From Pseudomonadota bacterium (GTDB lineage: Bacteria; Pseudomonadota; Gammaproteobacteria; Steroidobacterales; Steroidobacteraceae), in contig JAEZFW010000056.1 in the NCBI GenBank assembly GCA_023417315.1, positions 135,033-199,032 of the forward strand: 64,000 nucleotides of DNA, written 5' to 3'. A program made the position numbers and the translations under genes. Positions within the stretch are counted from its first letter, which is position 1; each line of letters starts with the position of its first letter. Below the pieces are notes generated by a model. That model was given only the letters and a program-made list of their open reading frames with translations. It did not search any database and was not told where the DNA came from. This document shows, in pieces, positions 16,665 through 26,579 of the stretch.

Positions 16665-17891
16665 ATGCGTGTGCTGCTTACCACCTTCGGATCGCGTGGC
16701 GATGTTCAGCCTGTGCTTGGCCTTGCCATTGCGTTGCGAGAACTCGGCGCTGATGCGCGCGTGTGTGCACCTTCGGATCAGGAGTTCATCGAGTTGTTCG
16801 CCGCTGCCGGCGTGCCGCTCTTGCCCGCCTTCACGCAGGTGCGCAAGTGGCTCGCGGAGATCATGCCCAAGCGGGCGACGATTGATCTGCCGAAGCTTGC
16901 AGCGCAGGTGATGGCTGCACAGTACGAGGCGATCTCTGCGGCTGCCGAGAGTTTCGGTGCGGCAGGATGCGATGCGATGGTGACGACAGGCCTCTTTTCT
17001 TCTGCGGCCGCTGCACGATGCGTCGCCGAGAAACGCGGCATGCGCTACCTGTACGCTGCCTACTGCCCGATCTATCTCCCGTCGCCTCATCAGCGGCCGT
17101 TCGAATATCGAAGTCACCCGCTGCCGCAAGATGTCACCGACAACGAGATACTCTGGGGGCGAGACGTTCAGATCATGAACGAGATCTTCGGCGTCGGACT
17201 CAATCCGTTACGTGCATCGATCGGACTGCCGAAGCTCGATAATGTGCGCGATCACGTTTACACCGATCGGCCGTGGCTCGCCGCGGATCCCTCTCTCGCG
17301 CCGTGGCAGCGCCCAGCCACGCTCGATGTCGTGCAGACTGGCGCGTGGATCCTGCAAGATGAGCGCCCGCTGCCAGATGCGTTGCTGGCTTTTCTCGACG
17401 CTGGCACACCTCCGGTCTATGTCGGTTTAGGAAGTCTTCCTGCGCCGAAAGACTTCGCGCGAATGACGATCGCAGTCGTGCGAGCGCAAGGTCGTCGAGT
17501 CCTACTCTCGCGTGGATGGGCGGATCTTGCTCTGGTGGACGATCGCGAAGATTGCTTTCTAATCGGCGAGATCAATCAACAAGCGTTGTTCCCTCGAGTC
17601 GCTGCAGTGGTTCACCACGGTGGTGCCGGCACGACGCTGGCCGCCGCGCGCGCGGGCCGCCCGCAGGTAGTCGTGCCTCAATTCGGCGATCAGCCGTATT
17701 GGGCCAGCAGAGTCTGGGATTTGAGTATCGGTGCGGCGCACGATGGTTCGACGCCAACACATGATTCGTTAGCGGCTGCGCTCGAGACTGCTCTGAGTCG
17801 TGGTACCCGTGCGCGAGCGCGCGAAGTAGCAGGCACGATACTCGGCGACGGAGCGATGCGCGCAGCAAAACTGCTGCTCGGAGCAGCGTAA
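16665..17891 (+). CDS. GT1/GT28-type nucleotide-sugar glycosyltransferase
   Basis: A 408-residue GT-B enzyme related to sterol/macrolide glucosyltransferases. The N-terminal Rossmann half opens with LLTTFGSRGDVQPVLGLA, the sterol-glucosyltransferase signature. The C-terminal nucleotide-sugar site reads VVHHGGAGTTLAAARAG, then VVVPQFGDQPYWA, with the expected histidine, GGAGT and DQ pair. GGGAG lies 7 bases before ATG 16665. It stands alone between genes on the other strand. The acceptor may be a sterol, lipid, polyketide or aromatic; the sequence does not decide. Confidence 0.92.
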   Translation: MRVLLTTFGSRGDVQPVLGLAIALRELGADARVCAPSDQEFIELFAAAGVPLLPAFTQVRKWLAEIMPKRATIDLPKLAAQVMAAQYEAISAAAESFGAAGCDAMVTTGLFSSAAAARCVAEKRGMRYLYAAYCPIYLPSPHQRPFEYRSHPLPQDVTDNEILWGRDVQIMNEIFGVGLNPLRASIGLPKLDNVRDHVYTDRPWLAADPSLAPWQRPATLDVVQTGAWILQDERPLPDALLAFLDAGTPPVYVGLGSLPAPKDFARMTIAVVRAQGRRVLLSRGWADLALVDDREDCFLIGEINQQALFPRVAAVVHHGGAGTTLAAARAGRPQVVVPQFGDQPYWASRVWDLSIGAAHDGSTPTHDSLAAALETALSRGTRARAREVAGTILGDGAMRAAKLLLGAA

Positions 17892-17929
17892 CGGGCCAGA
17901 GCGTCGACGCCGAACAGATGAACGGTCGC

Positions 17930-19273
17930 TCACCCCGTTTGCGTCGGCGCAGCTGACTCCGATAGGGATTCCGTCGTCGGTTGCGATTCGCGCGGCGTGA
18001 CTCTCCAGATCGTATTCGACAAGTCATCGGCAACAATTAACGCGCCGCGCGGATCGACGGTCACACCGACCGGTCGACCGCGCGCTTTGCCGCCCTCGCC
18101 GAGGAAGCCGGTCACGACATCGACGGGCTCGCCCGCAGGTTTACCGCCGCGGAAGGGTACGAACACGACCTTGAATCCGACTGGATCGCTGCGATTCCAA
18201 CTTCCATGTTGGCCTACGAACGCACCTTCGGCGAAGCGCTCTCCCATCACGGCGCTCGAGAATGCGAGGCCGAGTGCCGCGACGTGCGAGCCCAGTGCGT
18301 AATCGGGTGCAATTGCAGCGGCGACTTTCTCGGGCTTCTGCGGCTGCGCGCGCGGATCGACGGTCTGACCCCAATAGCTGTAGGGCCAGCCGTAGAAAGC
18401 ACCTTCACGCACCGACGTGAGATAGTCCGGCACTAGACCGGGCCCAATTTCGTCGCGCTCGTTCACGACAGCCCACAACTGATCCGTCCCCGGCTGAATG
18501 GCGAGAGCCGTCGGGTTGCGAAGGCCGGTGGCATACTGCTTGTGCATGCCTGTCTGCGGATCGATCTGCCATATCATCGCGCGATCGACCTCGGCATCCA
18601 TACCACGCTCTGTGATGTTGCTGTTCGATCCGATGCCTACATATAAGAAGCGACCGTCCGCGCTCGCCGTCATCGCCTTCGTCCAGTGATGATTGATCGC
18701 GGAAGGCAGCTCCGTCACAGATATCGGTGGGCCGCTTGCTCGCGTCTGCCCTTCTTCATAGTCGAAGCGCACCAGCTCGTCTTGATTCGCGACATAAAGT
18801 GCATTGCCTATCAGCGCCAGACCGTACGGCGCATTCAGGTTTTCGGCGAATACCTCGCGTGTTTCGTACGTCCCGTCGCCATCCGCATCGCGCAGTAGCG
18901 TCAAGCGATTGCCACCTTTTACATCGCTCTTACCCAGACTCTTGATGTAGCCGGCGATGATATCTTTCGGTCGCAGTGCCGGTGCGTTGCCGCCCGAGCC
19001 TTCTGCAATCAAGATGTCGCCGTTGGGAAGAACCAATGTTTGACGCGGAATCATCAGATCGGTGGCGATCGCCTGGATCTCGTATCCTTCCGGAACCAAC
19101 GGACGAGCATCGCCCCACGACGCCGGCCTCGAGATCTTCATACTGGGAAGTAGTCCGCGTTGTGGTTCGGGGAGCTCCGGATTCGCGCCATACTGCTCGG
19201 GCGTAGGCTCGGCGCCACATCCGCATAACACCAACGCGATCGTACTCGTGATCAGAATCGCTGCACGCATCAT
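17930..19273 (-). CDS. Lipoprotein PQQ-dependent sugar dehydrogenase-like (sorbosone dehydrogenase family)
   Basis: A 447-residue lipoprotein with a six-bladed quinoprotein glucose/sorbosone dehydrogenase propeller. The leader ALVLCGCGAEP provides a lipobox cysteine. Propeller hallmarks are GYEIQAIATDLMIPRQTLVL, NGDILIAEGSGGN, RNPTALAIQPGTDQLW and FYGWPYSYWGQ. ATG 19273 overlaps the stop of the upstream DUF2231 gene (ATGA), with GAGG before it, so the two are translationally coupled. It probably oxidises a sugar or alcohol in the periplasm and passes electrons to the respiratory chain, or it may be a non-catalytic relative. The PQQ ligands were not checked residue by residue. Confidence 0.9.
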   Translation of the reverse strand: MMRAAILITSTIALVLCGCGAEPTPEQYGANPELPEPQRGLLPSMKISRPASWGDARPLVPEGYEIQAIATDLMIPRQTLVLPNGDILIAEGSGGNAPALRPKDIIAGYIKSLGKSDVKGGNRLTLLRDADGDGTYETREVFAENLNAPYGLALIGNALYVANQDELVRFDYEEGQTRASGPPISVTELPSAINHHWTKAMTASADGRFLYVGIGSNSNITERGMDAEVDRAMIWQIDPQTGMHKQYATGLRNPTALAIQPGTDQLWAVVNERDEIGPGLVPDYLTSVREGAFYGWPYSYWGQTVDPRAQPQKPEKVAAAIAPDYALGSHVAALGLAFSSAVMGERFAEGAFVGQHGSWNRSDPVGFKVVFVPFRGGKPAGEPVDVVTGFLGEGGKARGRPVGVTVDPRGALIVADDLSNTIWRVTPRESQPTTESLSESAAPTQTG

Positions 19274-19701
19274 GGCACCTCGTTGGTCCGAACCCCGGAG
19301 TAACCGATCCAAGCCGCTACAAGCGCGAGGATCGTGACGATCACAGATAGATAAAGACCGGCAGGCATCGTGGCCCAAGCATCCTTTCCATGAACCAACG
19401 CATTGATCAACCCGAGGACCCACATGACGAGCAGCGCGAGGAAGTACATGACTGCGCGTCCTCGGCGTGCTCCTCGACTGCGAACGACATCGACGATCGC
19501 CCAAATCAGAGCGAACGCTCCCATCAGCAATCCTCCGGCGATGAGCCACGCAGCGAAGTTGATCCATTGCACGTGGTAGCCGGACCCGTACGCGAGATCA
19601 CTCAGCAGCGCGCCCAGGAACAGCGGAAGCGGGAACGCGAGAAAGATCGCGTGCAGTGGATGGAGCGGTCGCAAGAGAACCGGGGCAGGCGAGGTAGCCA
19701 C
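19270..19701 (-). CDS. DUF2231 membrane protein coupled to the quinoprotein gene
   Basis: A 143-residue inner-membrane protein with four predicted helices (AIFLAFPLPLFLGALLSDLA, WLIAGGLLMGAFALIWAIV, MYFLALLVMWVLGLINALVH, LYLSVIVTILALVAAWIGY). It opens with RPLHPLHAIFLAFPLPLF, typical of DUF2231. The start is GTG 19701, preceded by AAAGGAG at a 6-base spacing; the upstream ATG lacks a site. Its stop overlaps the quinoprotein start. DUF2231 proteins often accompany PQQ or cytochrome dehydrogenases, suggesting a membrane electron-transfer or anchoring partner; that role is inferred. Confidence 0.85.
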   Translation of the reverse strand: MATSPAPVLLRPLHPLHAIFLAFPLPLFLGALLSDLAYGSGYHVQWINFAAWLIAGGLLMGAFALIWAIVDVVRSRGARRGRAVMYFLALLVMWVLGLINALVHGKDAWATMPAGLYLSVIVTILALVAAWIGYSGVRTNEVP

Positions 19702-19743
19702 GTCGTCTCCTTTCGATTGTGAACAGGCAGCCGCATTGGGCAC

Positions 19744-20057
19744 GCGTCGCGGCGGTATTCGATTACGTGAGCCTCCGGGCCGAGGTCATTGCAGAAACGT
19801 TCAAGACGGCGAGTGGTTCGATTCTGAGTGCGATACCGCACGCTTCATCGGGCATGATCCGTGTAATGCCCACAAAGAAGCGGTGCTGAGTCTCTCGCTC
19901 CCAGCTCGGCGAATTTGCCGCGTGGAGGGAACACCCACGCGCCGGCATCAGTAGTCATTGCAGGCAAACAGAGCCGCTCGGAAGCACAGGTCGTTCGTTC
20001 AGAAGCAACGGGCAACATTTTCGCGGTGGCGCTCGGCGGAATGAGGAGGTCAGAAGA
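19744..20057. other. Intergenic space upstream of the porin
   Basis: About 310 bases with no convincing gene. It must contain the promoters of the divergent DUF2231 operon and the porin gene; I see no clear operator or hairpin. Confidence 0.5.
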
Positions 20058-21038
20058 ATGCGTGCGCGATTTGCGATCGTCGATCGGCTCGGGACGCTAA
20101 TCCTCGCTCTTGGCCTCGTCGTGCTCACCACTGGGGTCAGTGCGGAGGAGCTCGAGGTCTATGGCAGGGTCAATGTCACCGTGCAGAGTTCCGACGAAGC
20201 GGTAGAGGACCAGACTGAATTCAAGAACAACGCCTCTCGCGTCGGCGTCAAAGGCGAGCTGCCGTTGGATGGCGGACTCAAGGCGATTTATCAGTTGGAG
20301 TTCGGCGTCGACATCGATGGCGACTCCGAAGACGATGATCACATCACGCCTCGCAACCAATTCGTCGGGCTCACTGGCGGCTTCGGCACGATTAAACTGG
20401 GTCGCCACGACACTGCTCTGAAAGAAGCGCAGGGGGATTTCGACCTGTTCAACGATCTCGAGGGCGATATCACGAGCACGTTCAACGGCGAGAACCGACT
20501 GACCGATTACATCGCATACATCACGCCCACCTTTGCGGAGGCATTCAGCGCAACGGTGAACTTCTTCCCCGGCGAGGATGCTGCTGCTGGGGAAGATGGC
20601 GTAGGCGATCGGACCTCTGTGTCGCTCGTTTATGAGACGGATGTCATCTATGCCGCGGTCGCTCAAGATTTCGATGTGGATGGCGAGGGCGTCGACACGA
20701 CGCGCCTCGTCGGCGGCTATACGTTCGGTCCCGCACAGCTGATGCTGCTGTACCAGATGACGGATGCAGGCTCGATCGACGAAGACGGGTTCGGTGTATC
20801 GCTGGCCTACACGTTCGGTAAGAACGTCGCGAAGCTGCAGTACCTGACTGCAGACATCTGGCGAATAGATTCGCAGACGGATCCTATCGACAATCTGCTG
20901 GAGTCCCAGCTATCGGTCGGGCTCGATCACAAGCTCGGAGAGTCCACCCAAGTCTTCGCGTTCTACACGACCGGCGATATCGGCGGCACCAGCGAAAGCA
21001 ACAACTACGCCGCGCTCGGCATCGAGCATAGATTCTGA
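20058..21038 (+). CDS. Outer-membrane general porin
   Basis: A 326-residue Gram-negative trimeric-type porin. The Sec leader (LGTLILALGLVVLTTGVSA) ends before EELEVYGRVNVTVQ, the normal first strand. The barrel contains NNASRVGVKGELPLDGGL, LEFGVDIDGD, RNQFVGLTGGFGTIKLGRH and the terminal AALGIEHRF with C-terminal phenylalanine, needed for Bam-mediated insertion. AGGAGG lies 8-9 bases before ATG 20058. It is rather short for the class and rich in aspartate, suggesting cation preference. It stands alone, convergent with the reductase gene. Confidence 0.93.
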   Translation: MRARFAIVDRLGTLILALGLVVLTTGVSAEELEVYGRVNVTVQSSDEAVEDQTEFKNNASRVGVKGELPLDGGLKAIYQLEFGVDIDGDSEDDDHITPRNQFVGLTGGFGTIKLGRHDTALKEAQGDFDLFNDLEGDITSTFNGENRLTDYIAYITPTFAEAFSATVNFFPGEDAAAGEDGVGDRTSVSLVYETDVIYAAVAQDFDVDGEGVDTTRLVGGYTFGPAQLMLLYQMTDAGSIDEDGFGVSLAYTFGKNVAKLQYLTADIWRIDSQTDPIDNLLESQLSVGLDHKLGESTQVFAFYTTGDIGGTSESNNYAALGIEHRF

Positions 21039-21168
21039 TGCTTCAGATGAACGAGGTGCCTTCATTGCCGTCTGCTCGGCCTGGGGCCGCAACGACAAAG
21101 TGCCGTTCTATACATCCTTCCTCGCTGACGGCACCGCGCAAGCTCGTTGAGCAGCCTGCCGATGTGAG

Positions 21169-21816
21169 CTACGCCTGCTTCGTCAGCACCACGTGCATCG
21201 CATGCTCGGAGGCAACGTGCTGGGTGCAAGTGAAGCCCGCGGCATCGAGATCGATCCCAGCAAGGAGCGCTTCGCCGTGGCCGAGCAGTGTCGGCGAGAT
21301 GACCAGATGCATCTCATCGATCAGCCTCGCTTCGAGGTATTGCCGTACTGTTGAAACGCCACCGCCGATACGGATGTCCTTTCCGCGTGCAGCGTCCTTC
21401 GCTCGAGCGAGTGCCTCATGGATGCCGCCCGTAACGAAATGGAAGGTCGTATCGCCTGCCATTGCGACCGGCGCTCGCGCGTGATGCGTGAGCACGAACA
21501 CTGGAACGTGATAAGGCGGATTGTCACCCCACCAGCCTTTCCATGACTCGTCCACCCATGCGCCACGGGTCGGAGCGAACATATTGCGGCCCATGATCCA
21601 GGCCCCGATGTTGTCGAAACTTCGCCTTGCGAAATCCTCGTCGATGCCCTCGTCCCCTCCGGGATTGTTGAGCATCTGCTGAAACGTCCGCGTGTGGAAC
21701 ATCCAATGATGAAGCCGTTCTCCGCCGACTCCGAGAGGCGCTTGCAAGCTTTGGTTCGGTCCAGCGCCGAACCCATCGATCGAGATAGCGAACGCAAGTA
21801 CTTTGATCTTGGACAC
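21169..21816 (-). CDS. RibD C-terminal/dihydrofolate-reductase-like reductase
   Basis: A 215-residue protein of the DHFR/RibD reductase superfamily. VLAFAISIDGFGAGPNQS is the canonical opening, GAWIMGRNMFAP the substrate loop, FVLTHHARAPVAMAGDTTFH the central strand, and IRIGGGVSTVRQYLEARLID the NADPH-binding motif. Start GTG 21816 is chosen because homology begins there; longer readings extend into the divergent RND promoter region. These enzymes reduce pterin-like or other small substrates; many stand-alone members are uncharacterised. It is convergent with the porin and divergent from the RND pump. Confidence 0.88.
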   Translation of the reverse strand: MSKIKVLAFAISIDGFGAGPNQSLQAPLGVGGERLHHWMFHTRTFQQMLNNPGGDEGIDEDFARRSFDNIGAWIMGRNMFAPTRGAWVDESWKGWWGDNPPYHVPVFVLTHHARAPVAMAGDTTFHFVTGGIHEALARAKDAARGKDIRIGGGVSTVRQYLEARLIDEMHLVISPTLLGHGEALLAGIDLDAAGFTCTQHVASEHAMHVVLTKQA

Positions 21817-22087
21817 GTGAGAACCCCGCTGTTTGCTTGGCGCATTGTAAAGACGAGCCGCGCGCTTCCGAACCGACATCACCGTGCGTTCCTTAGACTT
21901 GACGCGGTGGGGAAGGGTCGCTCTGAAAAAGATGCGCACTCGTCTCGAGTGGGCATCGCGTTTCGTGTATCGCGGTGCAATGATGGAAACCTGCCGGGTC
22001 CGCGTGAGTCCAACTGTGCTCCAACACATGGGTCGAGTCGGTGATCTCCGGATCGTACCGAGCCTGCACCGGATCAGGAGGTCCGAC
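21817..22087. promoter_or_regulatory. Divergent promoter region of reductase gene and RND operon
   Basis: About 270 bases with apparent reading frames but no protein motif. It ends with AGGAGG at 22076-22081, six bases before the TTG start of the RND adaptor. No regulator gene lies beside the pump. Confidence 0.45.
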
Positions 22088-23185
22088 TTGCGACATATAT
22101 ATGAGTGCTGCGGAACGGTCGTTTTCGTGACGGTGCTGCTGTTATGCAGCCCGACCGCTCGAGCCGAAAGCGCGGCAGCACCCGTTGCGGTCATCGTGCC
22201 CAAGCAGATCGTCATCACCGAGGAGCTCACCCTGACAGGTACGATCACTGCTGAGCGTCGCGCGCGGTTGTCGCCGCGCGTCGATGGTCTCGTCAAACGT
22301 TTGCGGGTGGACGCGGGTGATCGGGTCAAGGCCGGACAAGCGCTCATCGAGCTGGACGCGGATCTGGCGAGGCACGCGTTGCAGGCGGCGGAGGCGGAGC
22401 TCGCGCAGGCACAGGCAAGACTTGCGGAGGCAGAACGTCTCGTCACGGAAGCGCGACGGCTCGTCGGTGAGCGTCATCTGCCGCAAACCGAGCTCGAGCG
22501 GCGCGAATCCGAGTTGCAGCTCGCGCGCGCTGCGCGACAGGCCGCGCAAGCTGCGCGCGAGCAGCAAGCGGAGCTCGTGAGTCGCCACGTGCTGCCGGCG
22601 CCGTTCGCTGGTGTCGTCGCAAATCGCTACACCGACGTGGGTGAATGGGTCACGCGCGGCACTGAAGTCATCGATTTGGTGGCCACGGATCGCCTTCGTT
22701 TGGATGTGCAGGCACCTCAGGAATATTTCGCGCAGATCGCCGAGGATTCCCCGGTGAAAATACGTGCGCATGCGCGCACCGATCGCACGCTCACCGGCCG
22801 CATCAGCGCGCTCGTGCCTATCGGCAGCCAGGACGCGCGTACCTTCCTCGTTCGCATCTTGATCGAGGATCCGAAGCACAGACTGCTGCCCGGCGCCTCC
22901 GCCACTGCGGAAATCGATCTGCACGGGTCGACACCCGCGTTTGCCGTTCCTCGCGACGCACTGTTGCGTTATCCCGATGGCACGCACAGCTTGTATGTAG
23001 TCGTGGAGGAGGGCGGACAACTCGTCGTACGGGAGCGCCGCGTGCGTATCGGTCGTGGAGCACAACAGGTCGAAGTACTCGAAGGGCTCAATGCCGGTGA
23101 GCGCGTCGTGATCCGCGGCAACGAGACGTTGCGTGACGGACAGCCGGTCGAGATCACGGGCCCGCGCAGCCGGGCGACGAGCTAA
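22088..23185 (+). CDS. RND efflux periplasmic adaptor (membrane fusion protein)
   Basis: A 365-residue adaptor joining an inner-membrane RND pump to an outer-membrane channel. The start is judged to be TTG 22088: a perfect AGGAGG lies 6 bases upstream, and the hydrophobic leader (TVVFVTVLLLCSPTARA) begins just after. No ATG in frame has comparable support. Domains in order: lipoyl half (ERRARLSPRVDGLVKRLRVD), a coiled-coil hairpin of alanine/arginine heptads (about residues 95-150), the second lipoyl half (LPAPFAGVVANRYTDVGEWV), then barrel and membrane-proximal domains. It is followed 25 bases later by the pump gene. The TolC partner is not in this window. Confidence 0.9.
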   Translation: MRHIYECCGTVVFVTVLLLCSPTARAESAAAPVAVIVPKQIVITEELTLTGTITAERRARLSPRVDGLVKRLRVDAGDRVKAGQALIELDADLARHALQAAEAELAQAQARLAEAERLVTEARRLVGERHLPQTELERRESELQLARAARQAAQAAREQQAELVSRHVLPAPFAGVVANRYTDVGEWVTRGTEVIDLVATDRLRLDVQAPQEYFAQIAEDSPVKIRAHARTDRTLTGRISALVPIGSQDARTFLVRILIEDPKHRLLPGASATAEIDLHGSTPAFAVPRDALLRYPDGTHSLYVVVEEGGQLVVRERRVRIGRGAQQVEVLEGLNAGERVVIRGNETLRDGQPVEITGPRSRATS

Positions 23186-23210
23186 TCGTGTTCGATGTGA
23201 GCGCCTGATC

Positions 23211-26200
23211 GTGTTCGAGAACATCATTCGCCGCGGTACGCTGCTCACGGTCGGCATTCTCGTCTTCTGCGTGCTCGGGATCGTCGCCGCGCTGCGTGCT
23301 CCCGTTCAGATGATTCCCGATCTCGAGGTGCGCACGATCTCCGTGCATACCAGTTGGCCTGGCGCGACCCCGCAGGATGTCGAGCAGGAGATCTTGATCG
23401 AGCAGGAACGCTACTTGCGCGCGCTACCGAACCTCGAGCGCATGGTGTCCATCGCGCAGACTGGTACCGGACGCATCGAGCTCGAGTTTCCGTTCGGTGT
23501 CGACATCAATGAAGCATTGATTCGCGTCAACAACGCATTGAGCCAAGTGCCGTTCTATCCCGAGAACGTCGATGAGCCGCGCTTATATACGAGCTCGTTT
23601 TCGGAGAACGCGTTCATGTACTTCCGGCTGACGGGGCGCGGCGGCAATCCGTTGCAGCTCGATCTCAACGTGATGCGCGACTTCGTCGAAGATCATGTGC
23701 GGCCTCGCCTCGAGCGCGTACCTGGCGTGTCCGAAGTCGGGCTCGGGGGTGGCGTTTCGCGGCAGGTGAGGATTCATGTCAATCCAGCGCTGCTCGCAGA
23801 GCGGGGTATCACGCTCGCGCAAGTGCGCAATGCAATCCGCGAGCGCAATCGCGACAGCTCGGGCGGCGACATCGAGGGTGGCAAGCGCCGCTACCTCGTC
23901 CGAACGATCGGGCGCTTCGATGATGCCGCCGATGTCGAAGAGCTGATCTTGAGCCGTGAGGGCGATGCGATCGTGCGATTGCGCGATGTGGCGAGCGTGG
24001 AGATCAGCCACGCGGAGCTGCGCGGTCAGGCGTACTCGGCCGGTCAGCCGACGCTCAGCTTGTCGATCCGTCGCGAACCTGGTTCGAACGTGATCGCAAT
24101 CAAAGAGGCCATCTTACCCGTCGTCGATGAGCTGAATCGCAATCTGCTGGTTCGCAACGGGCTCGAGATGCAATTGATCAGCGACGACGTGCGCTACGTG
24201 CAAGCTTCCGTGCGTAATGTGCTGCAGAACTTGGCGCTCGGAGCGCTGCTCGCGACCCTCGTCATCTACCTGTTCCTGCGCTCAGGCGGCGCGACCTTGA
24301 CTGCGGTGCTCGGCATTCCGGTGTGTACGCTTGCGGCGTTCCTGGGGCTGCTCATGATGGGCCGCACGATCAACGTCATCTCACTGGCCGGTGTGGCGTT
24401 TGCGATCGGCATGACGGTCGACAATACGATCGTCGTGCTCGAAAGCATCGAGCAGGCGCGACGTCGCGGACTGTCGCGGTTCGAGGCAGCGGTGCAAGGC
24501 GTGCGCGAGGTATGGCCTGCCGTGCTCGCCTCGACATTGACGACCATCCTCGTGTTCGCGCCGATCATGTTCATCCAGGAGGAAGCAGGGCAGCTCTACT
24601 CCGATGTTGCGATCGCGATATCGGCATCGATTCTCGCGTCGATGCTGGTGGCGATCACGCTCGTGCCGTCTGCGAGCTCACGACTCGGATTCGGCGGCAA
24701 GACGCATGAGGTGCCGAGCGATGAACGGATGCGCTCGCGCATCCTAGATTGGGTCGATCGATTGACCGCAACGAAGCAGCGCCGCTACGCGTGCATGGGA
24801 GCGACGATCGCCGCAACCGCCGCCATCGTGCTGTTGCTGACCCCGCCAGCGGAATATCTCCCCGAAGGCGAAGAGCCGAAGATCTTCGCGAACATGATCG
24901 CGCCGCCCGGCTACAACCTCACGGAGATGATGAAGATTGCCGCAGAACTGAATCAGGAGCTCACGCCCTTGCTGGAGGATGATCCCGAGCGCTTCCATCG
25001 CGGTGAGTCGCGGTTTCCTGCTCTGACGACGTTGAGTCTGCAGGTCTCTCCTCAGCGCATCAACATCATGGCCGAGCCGAAGCGTGCAAGTGACATTCAG
25101 GCGCTGATCGATGCTGTGAACGCGCGGTTTCGCGAAGTGCCCGGAATGCGTGCATTCACCTCGCGCGGCTCGATCATCTCGAGCAACGACGGAGGTACGC
25201 GCAGCGTCAATCTAGACATCTCAGGTGTCGATCTCGGAACGCTCTACAGTGTCGCGGATGCGGCGTATCGGCGCGCCCAGCAACTGTTCGACGATCCGCA
25301 GATCAATTCGGATCCTTCGTCGCTGTCCTTGGATCAGCCGCTCATCGAGATCCGACCGCGCTGGAATCGTCTTGCAGAGCTCGGGTTCACCGGTGCGGAT
25401 TTCGGTTTTGCCGTTGCCGCGCTCAGCGATGGCGCATTCGTCGACGAGTTCTTCCTCGGCGATGACAAGATCGATATCTACTTGTACAGCGCTGCTGGCT
25501 CGGACCAACAGCTGGACACTCTGCGTCGGCTACCGATCGCGACTCCGAGTGGTGCCGTTGCGCCGCTCGAATCGCTCGCGGACGTGGTGGAGACCGTCGA
25601 CAGCGACATCGTGCGGCGCGTCGACGGCCGGCGCACCGTGACGCTCAATATCATTCCCCCGCGATCGATTGCGCTCGAGACCGCCGTCAACACTGTGAAC
25701 GAGGCGCTGATTCCGGCGCTGCGCGCCGACGGCTCGGCACCCGCGGACGTCAATCTCGATGTGTCGGGCGCCGCGGATCAGCTCGATGCGACGCGAGCTT
25801 CGCTCGCAGGTAATTTCGCAATCGCCGTGGTGCTCAGCTATCTGCTGCTCGTCGCGATCTTCACGCATTGGGGCTATCCTCTCTTGATCATGGCGACGAT
25901 TCCGATGGGACTTGCCGGAGGGATCCTCGGCCTCGCCATGATCAACGGGCTCGGCTCGCTTTTCTCGCTGGTCGGGCTTGGCTCGCTGCATCTCGCGTTC
26001 GACATGATCACGATGCTCGGCTTCCTGATCTTGCTCGGCATCGTCGTCAACAATCCCATCCTGATCGTCGAGCGTGCGCGCTACAACCTGGCGCAGCCGG
26101 GCATCGGGCCTGTGGAAGCTGTACGTGAGGCGGTCGCATCCCGCTTGCGCCCGATTCTCATGACGACGTTGACGACGACGTTCGGATTGCTGCCGCTCGT

Positions 26201-26381
26201 CGTGATTCCAGGAGCAGGAGCGGAGCTCTATCGCGGCGTCGGCGTCGTCGTGCTGAGCGGACTTCTCTGCTCGACGTTCGTCACGCTCACATTCCTTCCG
26301 TGCCTGCTCATCGCGGTGCTCGCACGCTCGCGAGAGGCTGCCTCAACGGAGCTCGGGCCCGAATCGCTGCGCACGTCCTGA
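23211..26381 (+). CDS. RND efflux pump, HAE1/AcrB type
   Basis: A 1056-residue proton-driven inner-membrane transporter. GTG 23211 (start of FENIIRRGTLL) is taken as the start since homology begins there. It has 12 membrane helices in the usual 1+5 pattern with two large periplasmic loops. TM4 carries IGMTVDNTIVVLESI, in which the usual Asp-Asp proton-relay pair is Asp-Asn, a variant seen in part of this family. Pore-domain features such as ISVHTSWPGATPQDVEQEI and EPGSNVIAIKEAIL are intact. It forms an operon with the adaptor. The substrate range cannot be read from sequence; heavy-metal CusA-type residues were not seen, so small organic compounds are likelier. Confidence 0.93.
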   Translation: MFENIIRRGTLLTVGILVFCVLGIVAALRAPVQMIPDLEVRTISVHTSWPGATPQDVEQEILIEQERYLRALPNLERMVSIAQTGTGRIELEFPFGVDINEALIRVNNALSQVPFYPENVDEPRLYTSSFSENAFMYFRLTGRGGNPLQLDLNVMRDFVEDHVRPRLERVPGVSEVGLGGGVSRQVRIHVNPALLAERGITLAQVRNAIRERNRDSSGGDIEGGKRRYLVRTIGRFDDAADVEELILSREGDAIVRLRDVASVEISHAELRGQAYSAGQPTLSLSIRREPGSNVIAIKEAILPVVDELNRNLLVRNGLEMQLISDDVRYVQASVRNVLQNLALGALLATLVIYLFLRSGGATLTAVLGIPVCTLAAFLGLLMMGRTINVISLAGVAFAIGMTVDNTIVVLESIEQARRRGLSRFEAAVQGVREVWPAVLASTLTTILVFAPIMFIQEEAGQLYSDVAIAISASILASMLVAITLVPSASSRLGFGGKTHEVPSDERMRSRILDWVDRLTATKQRRYACMGATIAATAAIVLLLTPPAEYLPEGEEPKIFANMIAPPGYNLTEMMKIAAELNQELTPLLEDDPERFHRGESRFPALTTLSLQVSPQRINIMAEPKRASDIQALIDAVNARFREVPGMRAFTSRGSIISSNDGGTRSVNLDISGVDLGTLYSVADAAYRRAQQLFDDPQINSDPSSLSLDQPLIEIRPRWNRLAELGFTGADFGFAVAALSDGAFVDEFFLGDDKIDIYLYSAAGSDQQLDTLRRLPIATPSGAVAPLESLADVVETVDSDIVRRVDGRRTVTLNIIPPRSIALETAVNTVNEALIPALRADGSAPADVNLDVSGAADQLDATRASLAGNFAIAVVLSYLLLVAIFTHWGYPLLIMATIPMGLAGGILGLAMINGLGSLFSLVGLGSLHLAFDMITMLGFLILLGIVVNNPILIVERARYNLAQPGIGPVEAVREAVASRLRPILMTTLTTTFGLLPLVVIPGAGAELYRGVGVVVLSGLLCSTFVTLTFLPCLLIAVLARSREAASTELGPESLRTS

Positions 26382-26579
26382 GTTCGCCGGGACTGGAGAG
26401 GACCGCGAGTACGCCACGTTGGATATCCGATCGTGGAAGGTCTTCTCGCGGAGAGGAACCTTCCTCGAGTGGCTCTGTTGAGAGATTAGAGAAGCCGGGC
26501 GTAAGACGCAGCCAGTCTCCATCACCCCATCGTGAATGCCTCGCCCGAGTGCCTTCCATCAGAGCGTTAGGAGAGAAGC

